DNA of 64,000 nt from Candidatus Gastranaerophilales bacterium (GTDB lineage: Bacteria > Cyanobacteriota > Vampirovibrionia > Gastranaerophilales > Gastranaerophilaceae): assembly GCA_944325545.1 (NCBI GenBank), contig CALVAM010000007.1, positions 1 to 64,000 of the forward strand, written 5' to 3'. The position numbers and the translations under genes were made by a program. The notes beneath the pieces were generated by a model. It saw nothing but the letters and a program-made list of their open reading frames with translations. It did no database searches and was not told where the DNA came from. Shown piece after piece: positions 1 through 7,730 of the stretch. How positions within the stretch are numbered: the stretch's first letter is position 1; each line of letters opens with the position of its first letter.

Positions 1-172
1 TTATCTTCCGAATTTAAATCCAAATCATTGTTTTCTTCAATATTAACAATATCAGAATCAAAATTGATATTATCTTCTGAATTTAAATCCAAATCATTGT
101 TTTCTTCAATATTAATAATATCAGAATCAAAATTGATATTATCTTCCGAATTTAAATCTAAATCATCGTTTT
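1..172 (-). repeat. 69-bp in-frame tandem repeat
   Basis: Nearly identical 69-bp units begin at 1, 70 and 139; the third is partial and degrades after about 172. The period is a multiple of three, so the repeat encodes a 23-residue acidic unit (NSEDNINFDSDIINIEENND, then LDL) in the minus-strand gene. The units differ at only a few positions, which suggests recent expansion. The array continues past the left edge, so its full copy number is unknown. Confidence 0.9.
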
Positions 173-917
173 CAGAATTAATAATATCTATGTTGAAATC
201 ATGCATATCACTAATACTATCATTTAAATCTAGAGAAACTTCGTCATTTATTTCTTTATTATTGATACCATCAGATAATGATATAAAATTAAATATATAT
301 TGAGCTTTTGCTAGTTTTGCTAGTTTTAAACGTGCATCTTTAGATTTAGTTAATTTATTAAAAAAATCATTATTAGGTATCTTGCCCATTAAATAATCAT
401 CTAAGGCAGTATCCTCAATTTCAATAAATTCTTCATTATTGATAAGATATGGTTCAATATCATAAAAAGAGTACAAGTCTGATTCATTTATAATAAATTG
501 ATTCTCATAAATATTTTCATGGTTAATATCCTCTGGACGAATAAAACCTATAACTTCAGCATTAGAAAGCTCTGAATTAATTTTAAGAAAACAAAAAGCA
601 ACCGGCAATACCCCATTATTTAAAAGAGAGCATGGAATACTAGGGGAGTCTTCTTCAAAAAATATTCTGACATCAATATAATTGCTATTTATATACAAGT
701 CTGATATATCAATATCAGAGTGTATATTGGGAATATTATGAAGCCCTGATATTGTATCAATATCATATTTTTCTGTATCAAAGAACTTCCCTGCAATGTT
801 AACAGCAAAAACACTAGCAATAGCTTTGCTTCTTAAGGTTTTATCATTTATAAACTTCCCGATACTTTGGGCTAATTCTAAATCAGTATTGTCTATCAAT
901 AATTCAGTTGTATTCAC
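1..917 (-). CDS. DUF1822-like protein (3' end outside window)
   Basis: An open minus-strand frame runs from a GTG at 917 to the window edge with no stop (305 codons seen). A GGGAG Shine-Dalgarno lies about 8 nt before the GTG. The first 170 residues are a mixed alpha/beta region with a hydrophobic stretch (RSKAIASVFAVNIAGKF), and the order of hydrophobic and acidic segments recalls the cyanobacterial DUF1822 family. That family match is by eye and tentative. After about residue 225 the protein becomes very acidic and Asp/Asn-rich and enters a 23-residue tandem repeat that continues off the edge. There is no signal peptide or membrane segment. The function is unknown. Confidence 0.6.
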   Translation of the reverse strand, partial: MNTTELLIDNTDLELAQSIGKFINDKTLRSKAIASVFAVNIAGKFFDTEKYDIDTISGLHNIPNIHSDIDISDLYINSNYIDVRIFFEEDSPSIPCSLLNNGVLPVAFCFLKINSELSNAEVIGFIRPEDINHENIYENQFIINESDLYSFYDIEPYLINNEEFIEIEDTALDDYLMGKIPNNDFFNKLTKSKDARLKLAKLAKAQYIFNFISLSDGINNKEINDEVSLDLNDSISDMHDFNIDIINSENDDLDLNSEDNINFDSDIINIEENNDLDLNSEDNINFDSDIVNIEENNDLDLNSED

Positions 918-1089
918 CTAACACTCTCCCATACTTAGTTAGATGATATCATATTATTAAAAAAAAATCTACCTGAAAAGCATGCTTTGACTTTAAAAAT
1001 AAAATAATTAAATCATATGATGTATATTTAACGTAAAAATTAAATAAAAGAATTTTTTATTCGTTATATCGATTGAAAGGAATTTTATT

Positions 1090-1761
1090 ATGTTTTCTTC
1101 AATGATACAAAATTTATTGAATAACTCAGGAAAATCTGCAGCTATGCAAAGAGCTGTGCAGATGAATAATTATATAAATAATCTCAATTCACAGTGGATT
1201 CCTGTAAATAAGGAAGATAGTATTGGGCAGAATATTCAAAATCCTTCTATTCAATCTTTTGATAAGGTATTGCAAAACAGTGCAAAAGTAAAATTTGGTG
1301 ATCTTTTAACAAACCCTACTACAAGAGTTAATGCTAATATATATACGCAAAAAGCTGATACTTTTAATGATAGTAAGAATATAACTAAAGACCAGATAAA
1401 GAATATAGTATTTCGTATGTCAAAAAAGCATGGAGTTGATGAAAAATTAGTAAATGCGTTGATTAAACAAGAATCTGGTTTTAACCCAAATGCAAAATCA
1501 AGAGTAGGTGCAATGGGTTTGATGCAATTAATGCCTGCAACTGCAAAAGGTTTAGGTGTTACAAATCCTATGGATCCTGAGCAAAATGTAGAAGGAGGGG
1601 TGAAATATCTTAAATCAATGTTAAACAGATATAATGGTAATATAATTTTAGCATTAGCAGCATATAATGCCGGCCCAGGTGCAGTTGATAAATACGATGG
1701 AGTTCCTCCTTATAAGGAAACCCAAAACTATGTTAAATCTATTTTGGCATCATATCTCTAG
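1090..1761 (+). CDS. Lytic transglycosylase (SLT domain)
   Basis: This 223-residue protein has a C-terminal Slt-type (GH23) lysozyme-like domain at residues 102-223 that should cleave peptidoglycan. The catalytic Glu is E128 in IKQESGFNP, followed by the family motifs GLMQLMP (143-149) and AYNAGPGAV (191-199). The N-terminal 100 residues are low-complexity and carry no obvious signal peptide, as in muramidases exported with flagella or released by other routes. An AAAGGA ribosome site precedes the ATG. The stop codon overlaps the stop of the convergent 629-residue gene in a shared CTAG. A role in flagellar assembly is possible because a flagellin gene lies nearby, but this is inference. Confidence 0.9.
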   Translation: MFSSMIQNLLNNSGKSAAMQRAVQMNNYINNLNSQWIPVNKEDSIGQNIQNPSIQSFDKVLQNSAKVKFGDLLTNPTTRVNANIYTQKADTFNDSKNITKDQIKNIVFRMSKKHGVDEKLVNALIKQESGFNPNAKSRVGAMGLMQLMPATAKGLGVTNPMDPEQNVEGGVKYLKSMLNRYNGNIILALAAYNAGPGAVDKYDGVPPYKETQNYVKSILASYL

Positions 1762-3647
1762 GCTTTTGTCTGAAGCTTTTGTGCTTCTTTTATTGCTTTT
1801 TCTTTATCTTGTTTTTCATGAATTCTTCTGGTATTAGCGTAAGTTAATCTAGGAATAAACCAACCTAATAGATACGGTGATATTAAGAATGTTGTCAATA
1901 ATGCTGGAACAGAGTTTAGACCTCTTGCAAAAGTTGCAATTTTGTTATTTTTACTACCAATTCCGCCTTTCATTACCTTTGTTATAATCTCATTGGCATT
2001 AGTTTTATCAAATTTTTCAATAAAGTTTAGAATTTTTGCGTTTCGTTCTTTTTTATTTATATTTTTTAATGATTTAAGATTTAATGTATTATTGCTAAAT
2101 AGTTCATTAACATTTTTAGATTTAGAAATTATTTTGTATAAATCTCCATCATTTTTATCAACAAATTTACAGAAATTAATCATTTTTTCTTTTGAATCTA
2201 TGTTATTGTAAAGAGAATTAATTTCTGAATTTGTTAAAACATGGGTTTTGCTATATGGGTTTAATAAATCTAAGATTGTTTTTAATTTATTTTTTTGAGT
2301 TCTATCTTTATCAAGAAGTACAAATCCTGAATTTTTTTCATAAGCAGTCACACAAGCTCTTGTTCCCATAGGCACTGCAAAAACCACGGCTAGCGATGAT
2401 GTTAAATCTCTTAAGCAAATTTCCCAAAGTTCAGTTAAATCTTTTTTACCATCTTCATCAACTTGAGCTCTACTATAAGCTCTTAGTCCTCTTGGAGTTA
2501 ACAACCCGAATACAGACAAACCAGCCATTAAAGTGTTTGTAAAATTATGTCCATTGTATTCAAGTTCAGAAGATGCAAAATCACTTTTATTTTTATTTAT
2601 TAATTCTCCCAATTTTTCAAGCAGACTTTTATTGCCTCTGCCTTTAAATGCTATGTTTTCACTAATATTTTTTTCTTCATCTTTTTTTCTAGCTCCTGGA
2701 GCCGTGTTGCTTCTTGCATATATTTTAGGAAGCACAGATAACACTCCTAATGTTGCTATCATAGTTGAAATATTTGTAATAACTCTTTTTGCTAATGATT
2801 TATTTTTTATACCTTCGGCTTGCAATTCATTCAATTTATCAAGATGTTTGTTAGCAATAATTGCATCGTCAGTATACTTTATCATTGCATCAATTGTATT
2901 TTTAGTATCAAATACTTTTTGCTTGTCTAAGGAATTTCCTAATTTAATTTTATTAAGCATATTTAATTCGTCGCTGGTTTTGTATTTTATATTGTTTATA
3001 TGTTCAACAATATTATTCATACATTCTTGACGATATTTACTTTTTCCTCTAAATTTCTTTAATGTAACGTCTTTAGGGATATTCTCGTAATTTTTTATTT
3101 GTTTAAGGATGTATTCAACTGATTCCTTTTTAACGTTTTCTTTACCTAAGGTGTTGTTTAATATGTTTTCAATATTTTTAATATAGAATTCTTCTTTGAA
3201 TTTTTGAGAATTTTTCAATAGTGATTTATCAAAATTAGGATTTGCGACTATTTCTTTAAGGCTATTGCCAAAACGTTTTATTAGTTGAGTGTTTACACTG
3301 GTTGATTTTCCAAATTTAGCAGCAATAAGTAGTGCAATTGGCGCAACTGCCATCATGCAAGGTCCTGTTAAGCCTTCTCTTCCAAGTACCTCAAAACCTT
3401 CTTGCATGTTATATTGTCCTGTGTGTTCTTTATCTCTTAAAAAACCCGCAGCTGTTCTAGGAATAGTCATGCCTGCAAAATCTTGAATTAAGAATGAAGC
3501 TACAAACCCTCCGTTTTCAATTCCTTGCATAATATTTCCGGAAGCGTTTAAAGCTCCTGTAAATCCTGATTTAAAACTCGGAGTTTGATTTTTATTAATC
3601 GCTCTTTGATTAGAGTTTATATCATTATTATTAACTTTCAAACACAC
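1758..3647 (-). CDS. Large membrane protein of unknown function
   Basis: This 629-residue protein is not recognised. About five hydrophobic segments are visible, near residues 97-111, 285-305, 367-385, 412-430 and 580-605. A Lys/Asn-rich, probably soluble helical region lies between the first two (115-280) and another near 440-570. An N-terminal motif [11 protein letters not shown] (59-69) and a region rich in Gly and Arg look conserved in style. The start is GTG at 3647; a TTG two codons downstream has better spacing from the AGGTAGG ribosome site and could be used instead. An upstream promoter-like motif is shared with two other small unknown genes in this window. I assign no function. Confidence 0.8.
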   Translation of the reverse strand: MCLKVNNNDINSNQRAINKNQTPSFKSGFTGALNASGNIMQGIENGGFVASFLIQDFAGMTIPRTAAGFLRDKEHTGQYNMQEGFEVLGREGLTGPCMMAVAPIALLIAAKFGKSTSVNTQLIKRFGNSLKEIVANPNFDKSLLKNSQKFKEEFYIKNIENILNNTLGKENVKKESVEYILKQIKNYENIPKDVTLKKFRGKSKYRQECMNNIVEHINNIKYKTSDELNMLNKIKLGNSLDKQKVFDTKNTIDAMIKYTDDAIIANKHLDKLNELQAEGIKNKSLAKRVITNISTMIATLGVLSVLPKIYARSNTAPGARKKDEEKNISENIAFKGRGNKSLLEKLGELINKNKSDFASSELEYNGHNFTNTLMAGLSVFGLLTPRGLRAYSRAQVDEDGKKDLTELWEICLRDLTSSLAVVFAVPMGTRACVTAYEKNSGFVLLDKDRTQKNKLKTILDLLNPYSKTHVLTNSEINSLYNNIDSKEKMINFCKFVDKNDGDLYKIISKSKNVNELFSNNTLNLKSLKNINKKERNAKILNFIEKFDKTNANEIITKVMKGGIGSKNNKIATFARGLNSVPALLTTFLISPYLLGWFIPRLTYANTRRIHEKQDKEKAIKEAQKLQTKA

Positions 3648-3660
3648 CTACCTATAAGCC

Positions 3661-3679
3661 TATATGTAGATAAAGTATT
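3661..3679 (-). promoter_or_regulatory. Shared upstream motif, copy 1
   Basis: The minus strand reads AATACTTTATCTACATATA. It lies 14-32 nt before the GTG of the 629-residue gene. The same core ACTTTAT(A/C)TAYA occurs before the genes starting at 35858 and 36209. The TATCTA part could be a -10 box, but no -35 box is seen at normal spacing. Confidence 0.45.
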
Positions 3680-3700
3680 TTACTAATTAAAACTTGATAA

Positions 3701-3732
3701 AATGTAACAAAATAAAATAATATTGTTACATT
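3701..3732. promoter_or_regulatory. 10-bp inverted repeat AATGTAACAA
   Basis: AATGTAACAA at 3701-3710 is matched perfectly by its reverse complement at 3723-3732, with a 12-bp AT-only spacer. A further half-like site, TTGTAAC, lies near 3753. The site sits between the divergent 629-residue gene and flagellin, upstream of the flagellin promoter. It could be a regulator-binding site or an AT-rich hairpin. Confidence 0.5.
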
Positions 3733-3776
3733 ATTTAACTTTATTTGGATAATTGTAACGATAATGTAATAAATAA

Positions 3777-3805
3777 TTGCATAACGGATATATACGCGTT
3801 ATACT
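3777..3805 (+). promoter_or_regulatory. Sigma-70-like promoter of the flagellin
   Basis: TTGCAT (3777-3782) and TATACT (3800-3805) are separated by exactly 17 bp. Transcription from here would give a leader of about 200 nt before the flagellin start, containing the G11 tract and the hairpin. No sigma-28 type sequence was found. Confidence 0.6.
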
Positions 3806-3848
3806 GGGAATATAGATATGTGTACAACCCTAGGGATATGATGCTCAA

Positions 3849-4004
3849 ATGAATGGAATTATTGTTGGTTTAGAAATAGAAAGTATCTCAAACGCTTGTT
3901 CTGCAGGAGTTTTAGCTCTTCGGGGGGGGGGGCAATGCTCTATTTGTAAGCTTTTTGACGGGTTTTTCTATTCAAAAATCTCACTTTTTGGAAAAAGAAA
4001 GTGA
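3849..4004 (+). CDS. Possible leader peptide upstream of flagellin, with G11 tract
   Basis: A 51-codon frame starts at ATG 3849 and reads through the 11-G run as Arg-Gly-Gly-Gly. It ends at TGA 4002-4004, inside the flagellin ribosome site and 9 nt before the flagellin GTG. The peptide contains CSICKLFDGFFYSKI and has three Cys. It has no strong ribosome site of its own, although a tiny upstream frame ending in ATGA could feed ribosomes to it. Whether it is translated is unknown; the frame depends on the exact G count. It resembles no family I know. Confidence 0.3.
   Translation: MNGIIVGLEIESISNACSAGVLALRGGGQCSICKLFDGFFYSKISLFGKRK
3922..3932 (+). repeat. Homopolymer tract of 11 G
   Basis: Eleven consecutive G residues stand out in very AT-rich DNA, in the transcribed leader of the flagellin gene. 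Such tracts are typical slipped-strand mispairing sites in phase-variable surface genes of other bacteria. A change of one or two bases would alter the frame of the 51-codon leader ORF. Confidence 0.85.
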
Positions 4005-4005
4005 G
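3980..4005 (+). promoter_or_regulatory. Hairpin occluding the flagellin ribosome site
   Basis: CTCACTTTTT (3980-3989) pairs with AGAAAGTGAG (3996-4005), with one G-T pair, around a 6-nt loop. The right arm includes the GAG of the GAGGTG Shine-Dalgarno (4003-4008), so the closed hairpin would partly hide the flagellin ribosome site. The leader-ORF stop lies in the same arm. Confidence 0.5.
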
Positions 4006-4013
4006 GTGTTTTT

Positions 4014-5678
4014 GTGTCATTAACAATTAATACAAATCTTTCAAGTTTTATGGCACAGTCTTCATTAAAAAGTTCAACCTCATCATTAAATCAAGCGATA
4101 GAGCGGATGAGTACAGGGTTTAAGATAAATCATGCAAAAGACAATGCGGCAGGATATTCTATAGCGAACAGTATGTCCTCAAAGTTGTCATCCTATGAAG
4201 TAGCAACAGATAATACTTCATATGGTTTGGAGTTAATAAGTACCTCAATAAGTAATTTGGATTTAATAACCTCACATTTACAACGAATACGAGATTTAGC
4301 GGAACAGGCATCAAACGGGACATATGGAGTAGAGTCATTGACTGCACTTCAATCAGAAGTAGAAGCAAGAATGAATGAAGTAAATAGAATAATATCGAAT
4401 ACAGAATATAATGGAATAGGTTTGTTTAGTGATACGACAAATACTAACACAGTAACAACATTTGCTTCATCTAAGGATATAGTAGTAGATGAGAGTAAAC
4501 GAGTAGTAAATCAGACTACATTCCAATCAGGTGAAACATATTATTTAACGACAAGCGAAGATTTAGTAAAGCTCCAAGATTTAGTAAATAGTGGCGTAGA
4601 CACAACAAATGTGACTTTTAACCTTGCAAATGATATAAATATGAGAGGAGTGAGCTATAGAGGTATAGGTAAAGATTCAAAAAACGCTTTTAAAGGAATA
4701 TTCAACGGAAACAATCATATTATTTCTAATTTAACTATTAATTTGCCAATAACTAATTGTGTTGGTTTATTTGGTTATTTTGTTGATGGAATAATAGACT
4801 CTGTTGGCTTAGAAAATATAGATATTACCGGTAGAGATTTTGTTGGTGGTCTTGTGGGGGCTGCATATGGTAGTATAATTAATTCATATTCAACAGGTAG
4901 CGTGAGTGGTAATCAATATGTTGGAGGGCTTATTGGTGGACAACATGGTGATAGTATAATAAATTCCTACTCAACATGCGGTGTGAGTGGAGATCGATAC
5001 GTTGGCGGTCTAGTGGGTGGACAAGAAGGTGGTAGTATTATTAAATCTTATTCAATAGGTAAAGTAAGTGGAGCTGGAGCTTATGGTGCCCTTGTGGGAT
5101 ATGTTAATGCTAGTCCAATAATAAATGGATATTATGATAAAGAAAAATCAGGTCTGTTAGTTGGAGTAGGTTCAGGAGGAGGTTATAGCGGAACAGTCAC
5201 AGGATTAACAACTGCTGAATTAAAAAATTTGATAGATAATGGAACATTACCAAAATATGATTATGGAATACAAGGTGGTATTACAATAGGTGAAGGGCGA
5301 GAGTTTATTTTGCAGGTAGGAATAGATTCTTGTGTTTATTCCACAATAAAGTTTGATATGATGTTTGAGTTTGATTTGAGTGTGGATTTAACAACACAAG
5401 CCGGAGCATTGCAGTCTATAACGAATATAGATAGTGCATTGAGTTCAATAAATTCAAAGCAGACGGAATTAGGAGCTGCTGAAAATAAATTGATGTCGGT
5501 ATTGGATGCATTGAGTATAAATATAGAGAATTTGACTTCATCCTTGTCAACAATCCGAGATGCTGATATAGCAGAGGAAAGCAGCGAATATATAAGGAAT
5601 CAGATATTGCAGCAGGCAAGTGCGACATTATTATCAACAGCCAACCAAAACCCGAGTATAGCGTTACAGTTGTTGTAA
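4014..5678 (+). CDS. fliC: Flagellin with GLUG-repeat variable domain
   Basis: This 554-residue filament subunit has intact flagellin ends. The N-terminal D0/D1 region is residues 1-140 (MSTGFKINHAKDNAAGYSIA, 32-51). The C-terminal region, about 427-554, includes IRDADIAEESSEYIRNQILQ and ends ALQLL. The surface-exposed middle (about 145-425) is unlike ordinary flagellin domains. It has a segment typical of GLUG proteins (AFKGIFNGNNHIISNLTI, 225-242), then four to five GLUG repeats of 23-27 residues (YVGGLIGGQHGDSIINSYS and similar, 247-365). GLUG repeats are known from bacterial surface proteins such as IgA peptidases. The start is GTG after GAGGTG. It is a single gene with no other flagellar genes beside it. 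Confidence 0.95.
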   Translation: MSLTINTNLSSFMAQSSLKSSTSSLNQAIERMSTGFKINHAKDNAAGYSIANSMSSKLSSYEVATDNTSYGLELISTSISNLDLITSHLQRIRDLAEQASNGTYGVESLTALQSEVEARMNEVNRIISNTEYNGIGLFSDTTNTNTVTTFASSKDIVVDESKRVVNQTTFQSGETYYLTTSEDLVKLQDLVNSGVDTTNVTFNLANDINMRGVSYRGIGKDSKNAFKGIFNGNNHIISNLTINLPITNCVGLFGYFVDGIIDSVGLENIDITGRDFVGGLVGAAYGSIINSYSTGSVSGNQYVGGLIGGQHGDSIINSYSTCGVSGDRYVGGLVGGQEGGSIIKSYSIGKVSGAGAYGALVGYVNASPIINGYYDKEKSGLLVGVGSGGGYSGTVTGLTTAELKNLIDNGTLPKYDYGIQGGITIGEGREFILQVGIDSCVYSTIKFDMMFEFDLSVDLTTQAGALQSITNIDSALSSINSKQTELGAAENKLMSVLDALSINIENLTSSLSTIRDADIAEESSEYIRNQILQQASATLLSTANQNPSIALQLL

Positions 5679-5681
5679 GTT

Positions 5682-5702
5682 GGTGACTATTCACTAGTCA
5701 CT
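5682..5702 (+). terminator. Weak hairpin after flagellin
   Basis: GTGACTA (5683-5689) and TAGTCAC (5695-5701) form a 7-bp stem with a 5-nt loop just after the flagellin stop. It is followed by an AT-rich stretch rather than a clean T run, so termination is only possible. Confidence 0.35.
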
Positions 5703-5716
5703 AATTATAAGATTTT

Positions 5717-5741
5717 GGTGCAAAGAATTGCACCCTACTAG
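5717..5741. repeat. Palindromic repeat copy 1
   Basis: GGTGCAA (5717-5723) and TTGCACC (5728-5734) form a hairpin. The 22 bp TGCAAAGAATTGCACCCTAC plus TA (5719-5740) recur exactly at 5920-5941. The flanking sequence (TTCACTAGTCACTAATT before copy 1, TTCACTACTCACTAATT before copy 2) is also similar. Confidence 0.85.
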
Positions 5742-5754
5742 TTCAAAAAAACTC

Positions 5755-5838
5755 GTCACCCTGAATTTATTTCAGGGTCTTACAAATTGAGAAATAAAAC
5801 TTCTTGTAGGTAAGATTCCGAAATAAATTTGGAATGAC
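5755..5838. repeat. MITE-like element with 29-bp imperfect inverted ends
   Basis: The left arm 5755-5783 and the right arm 5810-5838 are reverse complements at 22 of 29 positions. Each arm is itself a palindrome (ACCCTGAA/TTCAGGGT on the left; ATTCCGAAAT/ATTTGGAAT on the right). The 26-bp centre has no coding potential. The arms resemble the widespread short repeat of the form GTCA(T/C)CCTGAA...TTCAGGATCT, found in many unrelated bacterial genomes (recalled, not searched). Confidence 0.7.
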
Positions 5839-5860
5839 AAAATAGATAATTAAAAAGTAG

Positions 5861-5877
5861 GTTGGGTGAAGCCCAAC
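5861..5877. repeat. GTTGGG/CCCAAC hairpin repeat
   Basis: GTTGGG (5861-5866) pairs with CCCAAC (5872-5877) around TGAAG. The flank reads AAAGTAGGTTGGGTGAAGCC. Similar GTTGGG...CCCAACCTAC palindromes are common dispersed repeats in cyanobacterial genomes (recalled, not searched). Confidence 0.6.
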
Positions 5878-5919
5878 AAAAACTTCTCTTCACTACTCAC
5901 TCTTCACTACTCACTAATT

Positions 5920-5941
5920 TGCAAAGAATTGCACCCTACTA
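5920..5941. repeat. Palindromic repeat copy 2
   Basis: This is an exact 22-bp copy of 5719-5740. The two copies flank the MITE-like element and the GTTGGG hairpin, as if the intervening DNA had been inserted into or duplicated with the repeat. Confidence 0.85.
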
Positions 5942-5965
5942 ACTACTTACTTTTGAATAATAAAA

Positions 5966-6010
5966 CCCCACCCCGAAATCAAAGATTTCGACCCTCCCTC
6001 AAGGGGTGGG
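5966..6010. repeat. Nested G/C-rich palindrome
   Basis: CCCACCCC (5967-5974) pairs with GGGGTGGG (6003-6010). Inside it, CGAAATC (5974-5980) pairs with GATTTCG (5984-5990). It stands out against the AT-rich background and looks like another dispersed repeat. Confidence 0.7.
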
Positions 6011-6110
6011 TATAAAAAACTTTACCCTCTAACGTCTCCCCAAAACAGGTCCCTAAAATATATACATTTACCCCTGACCCTTTCTCAAAGTGTGAGTAGT
6101 TCTTTAAGCT

Positions 6111-6134
6111 AAAAAAAAGAGTCTTATCGACTCT
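6111..6134 (-). terminator. Minus-strand intrinsic terminator without a clear gene
   Basis: On the minus strand AGAGTC-GATAA-GACTCT is followed by eight T (complement of 6118-6111). No recognised minus-strand gene lies immediately upstream. Only the 83-codon frame starting at 6230 would meet it, after about 32 codons. Confidence 0.5.
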
Positions 6135-6309
6135 AAAAACTTTTAATGTGTGAAGTGTAGTATATATGTGTATGTTTTTTATTCTATCCTCATATATATT
6201 AAGTATTTTTTCTTTGAATAATTGATACATTATCCTTCTATTCTTTACATAACTTTACATATCAATGACAAATTAAAATTTCACATTAATAAATATTTGA
6301 GGTGATAAA

Positions 6310-6687
6310 ATGTTTTTAACGGAGTTCTTCAAGATTAAGAAAAAGTGTCAACATGTAAGTGTCATGCCAAATTTAGAAAAATCATATTGCCCAGATTGTG
6401 GAAAATTAATAAAAAATGATTGGTATATAACAAGATGTGCTTGTTGTGGAGTTAAGCTAAAAACAATGACAAGAAATGGAAAAATAGTACCCCAAAATCA
6501 TTATTGTACTAATTGTGGTTCTTCTGAATACGTAGAAGAAAAGTTAGAGGGTATTAATTTTATAGATATAAATTTTGCAGTATTGGTAAAAACAGAGATT
6601 GAAGAAGATTTTTCACGTCCACTAACAACTATGTGTTGGGAAGAAAAAATAAACGAGCCACCCAAATTGCTAGTACAATACCTGTAA
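6310..6687 (+). CDS. Small zinc-ribbon protein
   Basis: This 125-residue protein has four CxxC-type pairs that could bind two zinc ions: CPDC (27-30), CACC (43-46), CTNC (66-69) and a Cys/His pair near CQHV (13-16). The N-terminal part reads MPNLEKSYCPDCGKLIKN. It has no signal peptide or membrane segment. A good GAGGTGATAAA ribosome site precedes the ATG. The last 59 bp overlap the 3' end of the convergent spmB, so the C-terminus (after about residue 105) is less certain. The role is unknown; zinc ribbons of this kind often bind nucleic acid or act as structural modules. Confidence 0.75.
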   Translation: MFLTEFFKIKKKCQHVSVMPNLEKSYCPDCGKLIKNDWYITRCACCGVKLKTMTRNGKIVPQNHYCTNCGSSEYVEEKLEGINFIDINFAVLVKTEIEEDFSRPLTTMCWEEKINEPPKLLVQYL

Positions 6688-7147
6688 AGTCTGCAATCAA
6701 TCCTGTTAATATTGCATAGCGATATTTTTTTATTCCTATAGAACCAAAATAAACTGCTAAAACATAGAATGTAGTTTCGGAGCTTCCTACCATAATTGCA
6801 GCAAGTTTTGTTGTAAAATTGTCAGGGCCCAATTGATTAGCTATGTCTGAAAAAATTCCTAAAGTTGCCGAGCCTGACAAGGATCTTGTGAATATAATAG
6901 GGATTATTTCTGCGGGTATTATATTATTTGTAAAATTTTTTAAAAATTCCAGAATCCCGGAAGCATTAAACATTGAAACTGCAACAATTATAGCTACAAG
7001 ATAAGGAATAATTTTTATAGAGACTTCAAAACCATCTTTTGCACCATTTATGAATTCTTCATAAATGGGAACTTTTTTTATAAAAGCAAAAGTTAATATT
7101 GTTAATATTAATAGTGGAAGAATTAAAACTGATATTTTTTCAATCAT
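6629..7147 (-). CDS. spmB: Spore maturation protein B homologue
   Basis: This 172-residue membrane protein of the nucleoside-recognition (Gate) family has four to five hydrophobic segments. The conserved SLSGSATLGIFSDIANQLGP and VGSSETTFYVLAVYFGSIG are clearly SpmB. In Bacillus, SpmA and SpmB are needed for spore core dehydration, but homologues are widespread in non-sporulating bacteria, where the role is unclear. It overlaps spmA by 8 bp and has a GGAGG ribosome site, so the two are co-expressed and probably act as a pair. Confidence 0.92.
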   Translation of the reverse strand: MIEKISVLILPLLILTILTFAFIKKVPIYEEFINGAKDGFEVSIKIIPYLVAIIVAVSMFNASGILEFLKNFTNNIIPAEIIPIIFTRSLSGSATLGIFSDIANQLGPDNFTTKLAAIMVGSSETTFYVLAVYFGSIGIKKYRYAILTGLIADFTGIVLAIWVARLFFLPNT

Positions 7148-7724
7148 ATTTCCTCCATATTTTTTTGAAAATTAAAGCAAATATTACTGCTATTATAAAT
7201 GATAATGAAGTTACAATTAGAGTAGGTAGAATTATTTCTGTTGGATTTTTTGCACCTACTCCTACTAACACAGCAATTACAGTTGTTGGGATAATTTGAA
7301 ATCCCGCTGTATTCATGCTTAAAAACATACACATTGAATCAGATGCGATATCTTTATTTGTGTTTTCAGACTGTAATTCTTGCATAACTTTTATTCCTAT
7401 AGGAGTTGCAGCATTGGTTAATCCTAAAGCATTTGCTGAAAGGCTCATTGCAATATTACCTGTAGCAGGATTTTTTTTATCTATATCACTGAATAAAATT
7501 CGAGTTATTGGAGTAATTATCTTTGCGATAAGTTTTATAAGGCCGGATTTTTCGGCAATACGCATTATACCTAACCAAAAAGCCATTATTCCTATTAATG
7601 AAAAAGAAATCTTAACAGCTAGGTTGCAAGCATTTAACATTGCATTTGTAACGTTATTTAAAGTATTATTATATACCCCTATGATAATAGAAATAGCTAT
7701 TAATGTAAAAAATATGTAATTCAT
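7140..7724 (-). CDS. spmA: Spore maturation protein A homologue
   Basis: This 194-residue membrane protein has SpmA hallmarks: IGIMAFWLGIMRIAEKSGLI near residue 44, ANALGLTNAATPIGIKVMQ, and SMNTAGFQIIPTTVIAVLV. It partners with SpmB downstream. There is no Shine-Dalgarno before the ATG. Instead the -10 box ends 6 nt upstream, which predicts a leaderless transcript. The -35 box is shared with the divergent giant coiled-coil gene. Its function in an organism with no sporulation genes in view is unknown; transport of a small solute or an envelope role are guesses. Confidence 0.92.
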   Translation of the reverse strand: MNYIFFTLIAISIIIGVYNNTLNNVTNAMLNACNLAVKISFSLIGIMAFWLGIMRIAEKSGLIKLIAKIITPITRILFSDIDKKNPATGNIAMSLSANALGLTNAATPIGIKVMQELQSENTNKDIASDSMCMFLSMNTAGFQIIPTTVIAVLVGVGAKNPTEIILPTLIVTSLSFIIAVIFALIFKKIWRKYD

Positions 7725-7730
7725 ATTTAA

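Larger units (their letters stand above)
5695..6309. other. Gene-poor repeat region
   Basis: About 615 bp hold several palindromic elements and no convincing gene. They include two copies of a 22-bp repeat (5719-5740, 5920-5941), a MITE-like inverted pair (5755-5838), a GTTGGG/CCCAAC hairpin (5861-5877), a CCCACCCC/GGGGTGGG structure with an inner CGAAATC/GATTTCG hairpin (5967-6010), and a minus-strand terminator-like hairpin (6111-6134). An 83-codon minus frame (6230-5979) begins after a good ribosome site but runs through the terminator and the repeats. Confidence 0.7.

Noticed and set aside
1-172. Possible CRISPR array
   Set aside because: The units are contiguous, in frame and coding, with no unique spacers.
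28-303. Plus-strand ORF of 91 codons
   Set aside because: It is antisense to the acidic tandem repeat of the DUF1822-like gene and only mirrors that repeat.
1942-3486. Three plus-strand ORFs of 65-165 codons
   Set aside because: They lie fully antisense to the 629-residue gene, are Phe/Leu/Ser-rich, and have no ribosome sites.
3922-3932. G11 tract as an assembly artefact
   Set aside because: It cannot be excluded, but the frame and hairpin around it make a biological reading more interesting; raw reads would settle it.
5979-6230. 83-codon minus-strand ORF
   Set aside because: It starts well (AAGGATA before ATG) but reads through an intrinsic terminator and then through palindromic repeats, so the C-terminal part is probably chance.
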